Positions 40,092 to 49,163 are shown, counted from the stretch's first letter. The stretch: 64,000 nt of DNA from Streptomyces djakartensis (GCF_014651075.1 NZ_BMWE01000008.1:186001-250000); one strand, 5' to 3'. Numbers and translations: made by a program. The notes: generated from the sequence alone by a model not told the origin.

Positions 40092-40778
40092 TCAGCCGCG
40101 GCCGGGCCTGCGGCGACGAAACGCCAGGAACCCACCGAACGCGACCAGCGCCGCCGCCACACCGGACAGCAGGCCCACCGGGGCCCCGTTACCCGTCTCG
40201 GCCAGATCACCGTCGGCACCCTTCGGCGACGAGGACGGCGACACGCCCCCGCCGGCCGGCGCACTCGCGGACGCCGACACACCCGGCTCACCGGACGGCG
40301 ACTCGGACGCCCCGGACGAAGGCGACGCGGAAGCCGAAGCCGACCCGGACGGCGTCACACCGCCCGGCTCCTCGTCCTCGCAGTCCGCCCAGAACACCTT
40401 GTGCTTCGCGGCGCCCTTCTCACCGTCGAACTTCCAGAACAGCTTGTAGTGCCCGTCCGGCAGCGACAGATCCTCGCTGCGGCCATGACCCTCGTCGTCC
40501 AGCGCCAGCGCGCCGCTCTTCACCGTCTCCCCCTTGTTCTCACTCGGAGGGATGGCATCGATGCGCCAATCCACCTGCTGACCGCCGTCGAAACCGAAGG
40601 CGTCCAGATAGAAGGAGCACACATGCGGCTCATTGCGGCGCAGCTCCTCGCCCGTCGAGGCGTCATGGATCTTGACCGTGCCGTTGTCACCGGGAGGGGC
40701 CGCATGGGCGGCCGGAGCAAGCAGAAGAACCGCCGAAGCGGCGGCGCAGACGGCGCCGTAACGGGAGAGGTTGCGCAT
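40092..40778 (-). CDS. Secreted cell-wall-anchored protein with LAETG sortase signal
   Basis: The 228-residue exported protein has an N-terminal signal peptide (MRNLSRYGAVCAAASAVLLL ending in AHA). A folded region follows with two Cys (HVCSFYLD and WADCEDEE), likely disulfide-bonded, then a Ser/Ala/Pro-rich stalk. A C-terminal sorting signal reads LAETG, hydrophobic helix, RRRRPGRG. LAxTG is the motif cleaved by class E sortases, which anchor chaplins and related proteins in Streptomyces. The Ser-rich stalk could be O-mannosylated (inference). ATG 40778 is used; ATG 40793 is an alternative, both with weak ribosome-binding sites. The mature core is not a family I recognise. Confidence 0.8.
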   Translation of the reverse strand: MRNLSRYGAVCAAASAVLLLAPAAHAAPPGDNGTVKIHDASTGEELRRNEPHVCSFYLDAFGFDGGQQVDWRIDAIPPSENKGETVKSGALALDDEGHGRSEDLSLPDGHYKLFWKFDGEKGAAKHKVFWADCEDEEPGGVTPSGSASASASPSSGASESPSGEPGVSASASAPAGGGVSPSSSPKGADGDLAETGNGAPVGLLSGVAAALVAFGGFLAFRRRRPGRG

Positions 40779-40915
40779 GAGCGGTGAGTCCATCTTCGAG
40801 AAGTGAGCGGGAAGATGTGGAGGGGGCGGCTCAGCATCCAGCCTCGTCCGCCGACACGTCAATCACGAACACACAACACTCGTCCCTCCACAGAAGGAGA
40901 GAACGCCCGAACCCC

Positions 40916-41419
40916 TCAGACGGTCACGAACGCGGCCGTCAGCAACGCCACCCCCGACAACGCCAACACCCACGCCGCCCGCGTCCGCAGCAACCCGCCC
41001 GCCACCACGACCGACGCCAGCAACAGCGCACCACCCAGCGGAATCCACGCGTACAGAACCCCGGCCGGCCCCGAACGGACCGCCTCATCACCGCCGGGCT
41101 TCAGAACCACCGTGTAGGTCCGGCCCCTCGCCACCGCGACCGACTTCTCCAGCACCACCCGCGCCCGCGGCTGCGAACCCTCCGACAACGGCGCGTACCG
41201 GCCCCAGCACGCCTGCGCCCCACACCGCGCCACCTCGACCGCGCCGCGCTCCCGGCCCTTCGTCAGCATCACGTGCTGCGCCGTACCCCACGACGCCCAC
41301 ACACCCGCCACCAGAATCAACGCCGCGACCGTGCCCATCGCCGCGAACCGCCCGAACCGCATCGCGACGGCGGAGGCCGGACGAGAGGACGTGGCAGTGG
41401 CAGGCATGGCCGGGATCAT
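40916..41419 (-). CDS. Hypothetical membrane protein with three helices
   Basis: The function is unknown. The 167-residue protein has an N-terminal helix (about 27-46), an external domain of about 80 residues with two Cys (VARCGAQACWG), and two C-terminal helices (LYAWIPLGGALLLASVVV and AAWVLALSGVALLTAAFV). The Cys pair in an extracytoplasmic loop suggests a disulfide. It lies between the sortase substrate and pth. Two Met codons (41419 and 41407) are possible starts, with no clear ribosome-binding site. Confidence 0.65.
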   Translation of the reverse strand: MIPAMPATATSSRPASAVAMRFGRFAAMGTVAALILVAGVWASWGTAQHVMLTKGRERGAVEVARCGAQACWGRYAPLSEGSQPRARVVLEKSVAVARGRTYTVVLKPGGDEAVRSGPAGVLYAWIPLGGALLLASVVVAGGLLRTRAAWVLALSGVALLTAAFVTV

Positions 41420-41461
41420 TGGCCATGCCTGATCGGCCCGTCAACCTCGACGGGTGACAAA

Positions 41462-42058
41462 TCAGGAGTTGTACGTACTCTGCGCCCGCTCCAGCCCCTC
41501 GATCACCAGACACTCCACCGCATCCGCAGCCCGGTCCACGAAGTAGTCCAGCTCCTTGCGCTCCGCCGACGAGAAATCCCTCAGCACGAAATCCGCCACC
41601 GGCATCCGCCCCGGCGGCCGCCCGATCCCGAACCGCACCCGGTGATACTCCGCCCCGAACGCCTTCGTCATCGACTTCAACCCGTTGTGCCCGTTGTCCC
41701 CGCCGCCCAGCTTCAGCCGCAGCGTCCCGTAGTCGATGTCCAACTCGTCATGAACCGCCACCACATGGGCCACCGGCACCTTGTAGAAGTCCCGCAACGC
41801 GTTCACCGGACCGCCCGACAGATTCATGTACGACATCGGCTTCGCCAGGATCACCCGCCGGTTCAACGGCCCCGGCGGCCCGATCCGCCCCTCGACGACC
41901 TGCGCCTGCGCCCGCCCGGCCCGCTTGAACCTCCCCCCGACCCGGTCCGCCAGCAGATCGGCCACCATGAAACCCACGTTGTGCCGGTTCCCGGCGTACT
42001 CCGGCCCCGGATTGCCCAGCCCCACGATCAGCCAGGGAGCGGCGGCATCGGTCGTCAC
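41462..42058 (-). CDS. pth: Peptidyl-tRNA hydrolase
   Basis: Pth recycles tRNA by cleaving peptidyl-tRNA released from stalled ribosomes. The 198-residue product has [21 protein letters not shown], whose His is catalytic, plus [27 protein letters not shown] and [12 protein letters not shown], all conserved. AAGGAGAC fits the GTG at 42058 (8-base spacing) better than ATG 42064 (2-base spacing); the products differ by two residues. It follows rplY, the usual actinobacterial pairing of pth with the CTC-type L25 gene. Confidence 0.94.
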   Translation of the reverse strand: MTTDAAAPWLIVGLGNPGPEYAGNRHNVGFMVADLLADRVGGRFKRAGRAQAQVVEGRIGPPGPLNRRVILAKPMSYMNLSGGPVNALRDFYKVPVAHVVAVHDELDIDYGTLRLKLGGGDNGHNGLKSMTKAFGAEYHRVRFGIGRPPGRMPVADFVLRDFSSAERKELDYFVDRAADAVECLVIEGLERAQSTYNS

Positions 42059-42079
42059 GTCCATGTCTCCTTCATACGC

Positions 42080-42114
42080 GTCGGCCGCTGCCCCGCACGG
42101 GAACAGCGGCCGAC
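42080..42114 (-). terminator. Hairpin between rplY and pth
   Basis: GTCGGCCGCTG (42080-42090) pairs perfectly with CAGCGGCCGAC (42104-42114), 20 bases after the rplY stop on its strand. It may end rplY transcripts or attenuate read-through into pth. Confidence 0.7.
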
Positions 42115-42133
42115 CAAACGACGACGAAGAGGA

Positions 42134-42730
42134 TCAGGCCTCGGCGGCCTCTTCCTCAGCGGCCTCCTCGCCCTCAGCGGCCTCCTCGGCCTGCGCCGAC
42201 AGCACCTGCAGGACGACAGCGTCCTCCTCCACGGCCAGCGTGACGCCCTTCGGCAGCTCGATGTCCTTGGCCAGGACCGAGGCACCGGCCTCCAGACCCT
42301 CGACCGAAACCGTCACGGACTCCGGAATGTGCGTCGCCTCGGCCTCGACCGGCAGCGCGTTCAGCACGTGCTCCAGCAGGTTGCCACCCGGGGCCAGCTC
42401 GCCCTCGGTGTGCACCGGGATCTCGACCGTGACCTGCTCGCCGCGCTTCACCAGCAGCAGGTCCACGTGCTCCAGGAAGCCCTTCAGCGGGTCACGCTGC
42501 ACGGCCTTCGGGATCGCCAGCTCGTTCTTCTTGCCGTCGATGTCCAGCGCGATCAGCACGTTCGGGGTACGCAGCGCCATCAGCAGCGCGTGACCCGGCA
42601 GGGTCACGTGCACCGGCTGCTCGCCGTGCCCGTACAGCACGCCGGGAACCTTGTCCTCACGACGGATACGGCGCGCGGCACCCTTACCGAACTCGGTGCG
42701 CGTCTCGGCGGCGATCTTCACCTCGGACAT
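42134..42730 (-). CDS. rplY: 50S ribosomal protein bL25, CTC/TL5 type
   Basis: This 5S rRNA-binding ribosomal protein is in its long, general-stress (CTC) form. It has 198 residues: an L25 domain (about 1-95; GKGAARRIRREDKVPGVLYG, the 5S RNA contact face), a TL5-like C-terminal beta domain, and an acidic Glu/Ala tail. ATG 42730 is preferred because GAGGAG lies 5 bases upstream; GTG 42736 overlaps that site. It is downstream of prs on the same strand, a common arrangement (glmU-prs-rplY-pth). Confidence 0.94.
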   Translation of the reverse strand: MSEVKIAAETRTEFGKGAARRIRREDKVPGVLYGHGEQPVHVTLPGHALLMALRTPNVLIALDIDGKKNELAIPKAVQRDPLKGFLEHVDLLLVKRGEQVTVEIPVHTEGELAPGGNLLEHVLNALPVEAEATHIPESVTVSVEGLEAGASVLAKDIELPKGVTLAVEEDAVVLQVLSAQAEEAAEGEEAAEEEAAEA

Positions 42731-42832
42731 GATCACTCCTCGAAGTCAGAAAACGGACGTGGTCACCCGGCCACGAACGGCCTGCTACGAAGAGCGCGTC
42801 GATAACGGACCACCGCATCCCGCAACGGGAAA

Positions 42833-42882
42833 CGGCCTCCCTCGCCGAGCAACTGCAGCAGTCTACTCGGCAAGGAAGGCCG
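42833..42882 (-). terminator. Hairpin after prs
   Basis: CGGCCTCCCTCGCCGAG (42833-42849) and CTCGGCAAGGAAGGCCG (42866-42882) pair at 15 of 17 positions, 38 bases after the prs stop. It would separate prs from rplY. Confidence 0.65.
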
Positions 42883-42920
42883 CACCCAAAACGATCTACA
42901 GGAGCCCCGACCGGGAACCC

Positions 42921-43901
42921 CTACTGCTCGTCGAACAGACTCGTCACCGAACCGTCCTCGAACACCTCACGCACCGCACTCGCGATCGTCGGCGCGATCG
43001 ACAGCACCGAGATCTTGTCCAGATCCCGGCTCAGCTCCGAAGGCGTCGGCAGCGTGTTCGTGAACACGAACTCACTCACCCGCGAGTTCTTCAACCGGTC
43101 CGCCGCCGGACCCGACAGCACACCGTGCGTCGCCGTCACTATGACGTCCTCCGCACCATGCGCGAACAGCGCGTCCGCCGCCGCACAGATCGTCCCACCC
43201 GTGTCGATCATGTCGTCCACCAGGACACACACGCGACCCTTCACCTCACCCACGACCTCGTGGACGGTGACCTGATTCGCGACGTCCTTGTCCCGGCGCT
43301 TGTGCACGATCGCCAGCGGCGCACCCAGCCGGTCACACCAGCGGTCCGCCACCCGCACCCGGCCCGCGTCCGGCGACACGACCGTCAGCTTCTCCCGGTC
43401 CACCTTCCGCCCCACGTAGTCCGCCAGCAGCGGCAACGCGAACAGATGGTCCACCGGACCGTCGAAGAAGCCCTGGATCTGGTCCGTGTGCAGATCCACG
43501 GTCAGGATCCGGTCCGCACCCGCGGTCTTCATCATGTCCGCGATCAGACGCGCCGAGATCGGTTCACGCCCCCGGTGCTTCTTGTCCTGCCGCGCGTAAC
43601 CGTAGAACGGCACGATCACAGTGATGGACCGGGCCGACGCACGCTTCAGCGCGTCGATCATGATCAACTGCTCCATGATCCACTTATTGATCGGAGCCGT
43701 GTGGCTCTGGATCAGGAAGCAGTCGGCGCCACGCGCCGACTCCTGATAACGCACATAGATCTCGCCGTTCGCGAAGTCGAAGGCCTTCGTCGGGACAACC
43801 CCGACACCCAGCTGCTGGGCGACCTCCTCGGCAAGCTCGGGGTGTGCGCGGCCGGAGAAGAACATCAACTTCTTCTCGCCGGTCGTCTTGATCCCGGTCA
43901 C
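42921..43901 (-). CDS. prs: Ribose-phosphate pyrophosphokinase (PRPP synthetase)
   Basis: Prs makes PRPP from ribose-5-phosphate and ATP for nucleotide, His and Trp synthesis. The 326-residue class I enzyme has the ATP/Mg site DLHTDQIQGFF, the flexible loop YARQDKKHRGREPISA and the PRPP-binding VDDMIDTGGTIC. VVSPDAGRVRVAD is also conserved. GTG 43901 has GAGGAGA 7-8 bases upstream. It follows glmU by 129 bases, and both supply cell-wall and nucleotide precursors. Confidence 0.96.
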   Translation of the reverse strand: MTGIKTTGEKKLMFFSGRAHPELAEEVAQQLGVGVVPTKAFDFANGEIYVRYQESARGADCFLIQSHTAPINKWIMEQLIMIDALKRASARSITVIVPFYGYARQDKKHRGREPISARLIADMMKTAGADRILTVDLHTDQIQGFFDGPVDHLFALPLLADYVGRKVDREKLTVVSPDAGRVRVADRWCDRLGAPLAIVHKRRDKDVANQVTVHEVVGEVKGRVCVLVDDMIDTGGTICAAADALFAHGAEDVIVTATHGVLSGPAADRLKNSRVSEFVFTNTLPTPSELSRDLDKISVLSIAPTIASAVREVFEDGSVTSLFDEQ

Positions 43902-44030
43902 AGCACTTTCTCCTCAGAGGTGTCGCAGCTCAAGAGACCTCTCAGCCGGCTTGCGAGAGGCTGTCTCAGCTGGTGGGGGTGCGGGTATGCACTTATCACC
44001 GTACGCCGTGTTCGAAGCACCGGTTTCCGG

Positions 44031-45479
44031 TCACCCTTCATCGGCCGACTCCCGGGAAGCCGCCTCCGCCGCCTTCGCGGCCGCGCTCCCCGGACGCTTC
44101 CGAGCCACCCAACCCTCGATATTCCGCTGCTGACCACGGGCCACGGCCAGCGAACCGGGCGGCACATCCTTCGTGATCACGGACCCGGCGGCGGTGTACG
44201 CACCGTCCCCCACCGTGACAGGCGCCACAAACATGTTGTCCGAACCCGTACGGCAGTGAGAACCGATGGTCGTGTGATGCTTCTCCTGACCGTCGTAGTT
44301 CACGAAGACACTCGCGGCACCGATGTTCGACTGCTCACCGATCGTCGCGTCACCGACATACGACAGGTGAGGCACCTTCGTCCCCTCACCGATCGACGCG
44401 TTCTTCGTCTCCACGTACGTCCCGATCTTCCCCCTGGCGCCCAGCCGCGTCCCCGGACGCAGATACGCGTACGGCCCCACCGACGCCCCGGCACCGACCT
44501 CGGCGCCCATGGCCACCGTGTTGTCCACGCGCGCACCCGCACCCACCCGGGTGTCGGCCAGCCGGCAGTTGGGCCCCACCTCGGCACCCTCGGCCAGGTG
44601 CGTGGCACCGTGCAGCTCCGTACCCGGATGCACGACGACGTCCTGCTCGAACGTCACCGTCACGTCCACCCAGGTGGTAGCCGGATCGATCACCGTCACA
44701 CCGGCCAGCATCGCCTCGGTCAGCAACCGGTCGTTCAGGATCCGGCGGGCCTCGGAGAGCTGCACACGGTTGTTGATCCCCGCGATCTCACGATGGTCAC
44801 CGGCCACCGAAGCCCCCACCCGGTGCCCCGCCTCACGCAGGATCCCGAGCACATCCGTCAGATACTCCTCGCCCTGGCTGTTGTCCGTCCGCACCTTCTT
44901 CAGCGCGTCCGCGAGCAGCGCACCGTCGAACGCGAACACACCCGAGTTGATCTCACGGATCGACCGCTCGGCGTCGCTGGCGTCCTTGTGCTCCACGATC
45001 GCCGTCACGGCGCCGGTGGCCTCGTCCCGCACGATCCGGCCGTAACCGGTCGCGTCCGGCACCTCGGCGGTCAGCACGGTGACCGCGTTCCCGTCGGCGG
45101 AGTGGGTCGCGGCGAGGGCCCGCAGCGTCGCGCCGGTCAGCAGCGGAGTGTCCCCGCACACGACCACGACGGTTCCGTCGACGGACCCGCCCAGCTCCTC
45201 CAGGCCCATGCGCACGGCATGCCCGGTGCCGTTCTGCTCGGCCTGCACGGCGGTACGGACGTCAGGGGCGATCTCACCGAGGTGCGCGGTGACCTTCTCC
45301 CTCGCGTGGCCGACCACGACGACCAGGTTCTCGGGATTCAGCTCACCTGCGGCGGCGAGCACGTGCCCCACGAGACTGCGGCCACAGAGCTCATGCAGGA
45401 CCTTGGGTGTGGCCGACTTCATACGGGTGCCCTCACCCGCTGCGAGAACGACGACGGCTGCCGGGCGGTTGGCGCTCAC
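44031..45479 (-). CDS. glmU: Bifunctional GlcNAc-1-phosphate uridyltransferase / GlcN-1-phosphate acetyltransferase
   Basis: GlmU makes UDP-GlcNAc for peptidoglycan. The 482-residue product has the N-terminal uridyltransferase motif [20 protein letters not shown] and a C-terminal left-handed beta-helix of hexapeptide repeats (about 260-450). The acetyltransferase-site signature is NFVETKN-like [19 protein letters not shown] 45479 ([16 protein letters not shown]) is chosen over longer starts because GAAGGG precedes it and family members begin there. A tRNA-Gln gene lies 132 bases upstream on the same strand. Confidence 0.95.
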   Translation of the reverse strand: MSANRPAAVVVLAAGEGTRMKSATPKVLHELCGRSLVGHVLAAAGELNPENLVVVVGHAREKVTAHLGEIAPDVRTAVQAEQNGTGHAVRMGLEELGGSVDGTVVVVCGDTPLLTGATLRALAATHSADGNAVTVLTAEVPDATGYGRIVRDEATGAVTAIVEHKDASDAERSIREINSGVFAFDGALLADALKKVRTDNSQGEEYLTDVLGILREAGHRVGASVAGDHREIAGINNRVQLSEARRILNDRLLTEAMLAGVTVIDPATTWVDVTVTFEQDVVVHPGTELHGATHLAEGAEVGPNCRLADTRVGAGARVDNTVAMGAEVGAGASVGPYAYLRPGTRLGARGKIGTYVETKNASIGEGTKVPHLSYVGDATIGEQSNIGAASVFVNYDGQEKHHTTIGSHCRTGSDNMFVAPVTVGDGAYTAAGSVITKDVPPGSLAVARGQQRNIEGWVARKRPGSAAAKAAEAASRESADEG

Positions 45480-45611
45480 GGGATGCCCTTCGGCTGTGGA
45501 TGGGGAGGGGTGACATCCGCAGGATACCGGGGGGTTTGTGGGGGGTATGGGTGCGGGCCCTGACCGGTGGCCATCGGCCAGGACCCGAACCGGGCTGGTG
45601 TGTGCTGTGAG

Positions 45612-45682
45612 CTCCCGGAGAAGGATTCGAACCCTCATTCAACGGACCAAAACCGTTTGTCCTACCCTTAGACGATCCGGGA
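45612..45682 (-). tRNA. tRNA-Gln (anticodon UUG)
   Basis: On the minus strand a 71-base cloverleaf is complete. It has acceptor arm TCCCGGA/TCCGGGA, D arm GTCTAAGGGTAGGAC, anticodon stem AACGG/CCGTT with loop TTTTGGT (anticodon TTG), variable loop GAAT, and T arm GAGGG-TTCGAAT-CCTTC. The discriminator base is G and no CCA is encoded. A tRNA-Gln next to glmU is typical of actinobacteria. Confidence 0.95.
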
Positions 45683-45693
45683 TAGATCGCGCG

Positions 45694-46572
45694 CTATGTC
45701 CGATTTCGTTGATCGGCCTTGCGTGCGGACTCCACTATGCCGTACCAGGAGCCCTCGATGCGACGGTACAGATCAGCACCCTTCAGGACTCTGATGGCCA
45801 GGCAACCCCGATAGTCGTCGCCGATGTTCTTGCGCCGGGTCTTCGGATTGTGCTTCTTCAGTGTCGTCTTGTAGAACGCGGTCTCCGGGGCATCGACGAG
45901 GTCGGCCCAGTACCTCTCCGCGCCCGACACGTCGGCCGACTCGTGGATCATCACGGTGAACCGGAGCAGGTCCCGTTCCACACCAAGCAGGTTGAGCCAG
46001 GCCAGGAACACCTCGATCATTCCTGGGTCGCTGTTGACGAAGCAGACGTTCTCGCGGCGGTCGTACGGCTTGTCCTTGCCGCCTTCGGCCCAGTAGAGGC
46101 CGACACCCAGGAGGAACAGTTCGCGCGGGGACAGTATGCCGACTGCTTGCTTGGCGGCCTCCTTGGCGCGCTGCCGCTCTTCGTCGCGCATGCGCATGGT
46201 GACCTCCCAGCCGCGCCTCGCGATCGCCGATGCCTCCTCGGGCGTCCGCTTGCGCTCCGGCTTCGGCAGGTCCCGCACCCACAGTGAGATCGAACTCTTC
46301 GAGCACCCCAGCTCCACCTGGATCTGGTCGTAGGTCCAGCCCTGGAGTCGGAGCTCTCTCGCCCTCTCCCTGAGGTCGTCCTTCGCGTTGGGGCGCTTCG
46401 TCCAGGCCGGCGGGGGTTCGCCCTCCAGCAGTCGGTTGAGGATGTCGTTGTTGTCGACGTGCAGTCGGTCGCGGATCTGGCGGCGGCTGAGGCCCGCCCG
46501 TCGCAGTGCCACCGCCCTCTCCCGCAGCCCCTCGAAGTCGGCGTATTTGCCAGATGCATGTGTCATACGCAT
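45694..46572 (-). CDS. HTH DNA-binding protein with a LAGLIDADG-like endonuclease domain
   Basis: The 292-residue protein has two N-terminal helix-turn-helix-like units: LRRAGLSRRQIRDRLHVDNN, and LRLQGWTYDQIQVELGCS followed by KSSISLWVRDLP. The C-terminal half resembles a LAGLIDADG homing-endonuclease fold: LFLLGVGLYWAEGGK fits the LAGLIDADG helix with the acidic residue retained, then FVNSDPGMIEVFLAWLNLL. It lies 11 bases upstream of tRNA-Gln on the same strand. It could be a domesticated regulator like WhiA or a free-standing homing enzyme; only one clear LAGLIDADG helix is seen. The start at 46572 lacks a ribosome-binding site, so 46566 is possible. Confidence 0.65.
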   Translation of the reverse strand: MRMTHASGKYADFEGLRERAVALRRAGLSRRQIRDRLHVDNNDILNRLLEGEPPPAWTKRPNAKDDLRERARELRLQGWTYDQIQVELGCSKSSISLWVRDLPKPERKRTPEEASAIARRGWEVTMRMRDEERQRAKEAAKQAVGILSPRELFLLGVGLYWAEGGKDKPYDRRENVCFVNSDPGMIEVFLAWLNLLGVERDLLRFTVMIHESADVSGAERYWADLVDAPETAFYKTTLKKHNPKTRRKNIGDDYRGCLAIRVLKGADLYRRIEGSWYGIVESARKADQRNRT

Positions 46573-46733
46573 ACCGTCCGGGCGGAATGGAGGCCTCCGG
46601 GTCGAACGGTGAGCGATTCAGCAGTTCGAGGGATATCGGGTGGTATGGCGTCCGAACGGTCACGGAGTGTGGTGCAGGCGAGTCCGGGAAACTCGCCGGA
46701 AAACCGGCGGCGGGCGCCCGTAGGCTGGAGGGC

Positions 46734-48032
46734 ATGACCGCGACGGGGGAAGAGCATGTGACGGCCCGGGGAGGGCCGTGGTGGTGGGGCAGACGGCGCA
46801 GTGCCGTGTTCGATGTGAGTCTGGCCGTGGTGTCGGCGCTGGAGTGCGCGCTGGAGGGTGTTCCGTTCGCCAGGGACGCGGGGATCCCGGTGGCGGTGGG
46901 GGTCGTCTTCGGGTGGCTCGCGGGTGCGGTGCTGGTCGTGCGGCGGCGGTGGCCGATCGCGGTGGTGCTGGTGTCGATCGCCATCACGCCGGCCCAGATG
47001 GGCCTGGTGCTGGGCATGGTCGGCCTGTACACGCTGGCCGCGGCCGAGCTGCCGCGGCGGATCATCGCCTCGCTGGCGGGGATGTCGCTGGTGGGGACGC
47101 TCATCGTGACGTTCGTGAAGACGCAGCAGGACATGGCGCGGGGGAATCTGGAGCTGGGGGACTGGTTCGTGCCCTTCGCCGCGATCACGATGTCGCTGGG
47201 GTTCACGGCGCCGCCTGTGCTGCTGGGGCTGTACGTGGGGGCGCGGCGGCGGTTGATGGAGAGTCTGCGGGAGCGTGCGGAGAGTCTGGAGCTGGAGCTT
47301 CAGTTGCTGGCCGAGCGGGCGGAGGAGCGGGCCGAGTGGGCCCGGAACGAGGAGCGGACGCGGATCGCCCGGGAGATGCACGACGTGGTGGCGCATCGGG
47401 TGAGTCTGATGGTGGTGCACGCGGCGGCGCTGCAGGCGGTGGCGCGGAAGGATCCGGAGAAGGCGGTGAAGAACGCCGCGCTGGTGGGGGACATGGGGCG
47501 GCAGGCGCTGACCGAGTTGCGGGAGATGCTCGGGGTGTTGCGCAGTGGTGGGGAGGAGCGGCGGGAGCGGGCGCGTTCGGTGCCGTTGGCGGCGGTGGGG
47601 GTGGCTGCCGCGGCGGCGGCTTCGCGGGTGGTCGATGACGAGGGTCCGTCGTTGGCGGAGATCGAGGAGTTGGTGGGGCAGTCGGCCGCCGCGGGGATGG
47701 TGGTGGCGCTGTCGGTGGAGGGGGATGTGCGGTCGTATGCGCCTGAGGTGGAGCAGACGGCGTATCGCGTGGTGCAGGAGGCGTTGACGAACGTCCACAA
47801 GCACGCGGCGGGGGCGAAGACGTATGTGCGGTTGGCGCATCGGGTGTCGGAGATCGCGATGCAGGTGGAGAACGAGCCGCCTGAGGAGGCGGCGTCGTCG
47901 GCTCGGTTGCCGTCCGGGGGGAACGGGCTGGTGGGGATGAGGGAGCGGGTGTCGGCGCTGGGTGGGGTGTTCGTGTCGGGGCCGACGGAGGCGGGGGGTT
48001 TCCGGGTGTCGGCGGTGATTCCGGCGTCGTAG
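46734..48032 (+). CDS. NarL-type sensor histidine kinase (HisKA_3), orphan
   Basis: The 432-residue membrane sensor kinase has an N-terminal block of about five hydrophobic helices (residues about 25-170), then a coiled coil (AESLELELQLLAERAEER). The dimerisation/phosphoacceptor helix is RIAREMHDVVAHRVSLMVVH, with His in EMHD. The C-terminal HATPase has the N box EALTNVHKHA and GNGLVGMRERV. ATG 46734 follows GGAGGGC. No response regulator lies beside it; the NarL-type regulator at 32556 is one candidate partner, without direct evidence. It converges with the SUKH-3 gene 12 bases downstream. Confidence 0.88.
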   Translation: MTATGEEHVTARGGPWWWGRRRSAVFDVSLAVVSALECALEGVPFARDAGIPVAVGVVFGWLAGAVLVVRRRWPIAVVLVSIAITPAQMGLVLGMVGLYTLAAAELPRRIIASLAGMSLVGTLIVTFVKTQQDMARGNLELGDWFVPFAAITMSLGFTAPPVLLGLYVGARRRLMESLRERAESLELELQLLAERAEERAEWARNEERTRIAREMHDVVAHRVSLMVVHAAALQAVARKDPEKAVKNAALVGDMGRQALTELREMLGVLRSGGEERRERARSVPLAAVGVAAAAAASRVVDDEGPSLAEIEELVGQSAAAGMVVALSVEGDVRSYAPEVEQTAYRVVQEALTNVHKHAAGAKTYVRLAHRVSEIAMQVENEPPEEAASSARLPSGGNGLVGMRERVSALGGVFVSGPTEAGGFRVSAVIPAS

Positions 48033-48043
48033 CCCTTGCCGGG

Positions 48044-48538
48044 TCAGCCGGTGGTCAGGCGGGTCGGTTCGGTGCCGGCGATGAGGGTGGAGAGGGCCTG
48101 GTCGATGTCGGGTCCGAGGTACCAGTCGCCGGTGTGGTCGAGGGCGTAGACGCGGCCGTCGGTGTCGATGGCGAGGAGGGCCTGGCTGTCGGTTTCGGCG
48201 CCGAGGGGGCTGACCTGGGTGGCGAGGGCGCGGCCGAGGTCGCCGAGGGTGCGGGCCATGTGGAGGCCGTGCAGTGGGTCGAGGTGGAAGGTGGCGGGGG
48301 CGACCTGGCGGCCGGGGCCGGTGGGGGTGATGTGGAGTCCGCCGAATTCGGCCCAGGCTTCGACGGCGGCGGGGAAGACGCTGTGGCGGTGGCCGGCGGG
48401 TGAGGTGTGGTCGCGCAGGGCGTCGGCCCAGATTTCGGCTTGCTTTATGTCCCAGCGTCCGGGTTGCCAGCCGGCGGCGCGCAGGGCGGCGTCGACGGGG
48501 ACGGCGAAGCGGGTGGAGGAGGTGCGGTCGGGGTGCAT
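48044..48538 (-). CDS. SUKH-3-family immunity protein
   Basis: The 164-residue protein matches the SUKH-3 type of the SMI1/KNR4 immunity superfamily. It has PVDAALRAAGWQPGR, WADALRDHTSPAGHRHSVFP, AEAWAEFGGLHI (the SUKH EFGG core) and LLAIDTDGRVYALDHTGDWYLG. SUKH proteins neutralise toxin domains, often nucleases and deaminases. It lies 94 bases downstream of the YwqJ-type deaminase on the same strand, which makes it the likely cognate antidote. ATG 48538 has an AGGG ribosome-binding site. Confidence 0.85.
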   Translation of the reverse strand: MHPDRTSSTRFAVPVDAALRAAGWQPGRWDIKQAEIWADALRDHTSPAGHRHSVFPAAVEAWAEFGGLHITPTGPGRQVAPATFHLDPLHGLHMARTLGDLGRALATQVSPLGAETDSQALLAIDTDGRVYALDHTGDWYLGPDIDQALSTLIAGTEPTRLTTG

Positions 48539-48632
48539 CTGCCCTTCGTCTCGTCGAGGTGGTGTCGCGGTCGTGCGGTGGTGTGGGGTGTGCGTCGCGT
48601 GGTGGGTGCTGGGTGTTGTGGGGGTGGTGGGG

Positions 48633-49163
48633 TCAGTCGTTGCGGTCCGCTGGGTCGACTACGCGGACGCCGAAGTGGGCGCTGAGGGCGGTGCAGGCGC
48701 GGCAGGGGGTGGCGAAGCTGCCGTGGAGGGGGTCGCCGTCCTCGCGGATGCGGCGGGCGGTGAGTTTGGCCTGTTTGAGGGCTTTGCGGGCTTCGCCGTT
48801 GGTCATGGGTTTGCGGGCGGCGCGTTTGCTGCGGGCGGCGTCGGCGGCGGCGATGTGGCGTGAGATGAGGATGGTTTCGGCGCAGCGGCCGGTGTAGCGG
48901 TCGCGTTGGGCGCTGGTGAGGGTGTCCAGGAAGTCCTGGACGAGGGGGTGCAGGGCGGGGGGTGTGTCGCCGCGGGCGGCGGTGCCGGTGAGGGTGGTGC
49001 CGCGGACGGAGAGGGCGGCGGCGATGGTGGGGAGGATGCCGTCGCGGCGGTGGTGGAGGGTGGGGGTGTGGGCCGTTTCGGTGGTGCTCCAGCCGATGCG
49101 GGGGTCGCCGCTTCGTGGGTCGGCGGGCCTGCCGATGTGAGGTCCGGTCTGCGTCGCGTTCAT
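48633..49163 (-). CDS. YwqJ-family putative nucleic-acid deaminase (toxin)
   Basis: The 176-residue protein has the YwqJ-type deaminase motifs: C94-A-E96 (GRCAETILISRH) and P153-C154-R-A-C157 (ATPCRACTALSAHFG). In this fold Cys94, Cys154 and Cys157 bind zinc and Glu96 shuttles the proton. There is no signal peptide, membrane helix or delivery domain, so it is either an intracellular effector or exported by an unseen route. ATG 49163 has GGAGGGG about 9 bases upstream. The SUKH-3 gene follows. The substrate (DNA, RNA or nucleotide) is unknown. Confidence 0.85.
   Translation of the reverse strand: MNATQTGPHIGRPADPRSGDPRIGWSTTETAHTPTLHHRRDGILPTIAAALSVRGTTLTGTAARGDTPPALHPLVQDFLDTLTSAQRDRYTGRCAETILISRHIAAADAARSKRAARKPMTNGEARKALKQAKLTARRIREDGDPLHGSFATPCRACTALSAHFGVRVVDPADRND

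Noticed and set aside
42651..45563. Long plus-strand frame opposite prs and glmU.
   Set aside because: It is the reverse of two certain housekeeping genes, and its Arg/His/Asp-rich translation lacks any domain.
45612..46572. tRNA-Gln and adjacent DNA-binding gene considered as an integrative element attachment site.
   Set aside because: No integrase, excisionase or duplicated tRNA 3' end is visible in the window.
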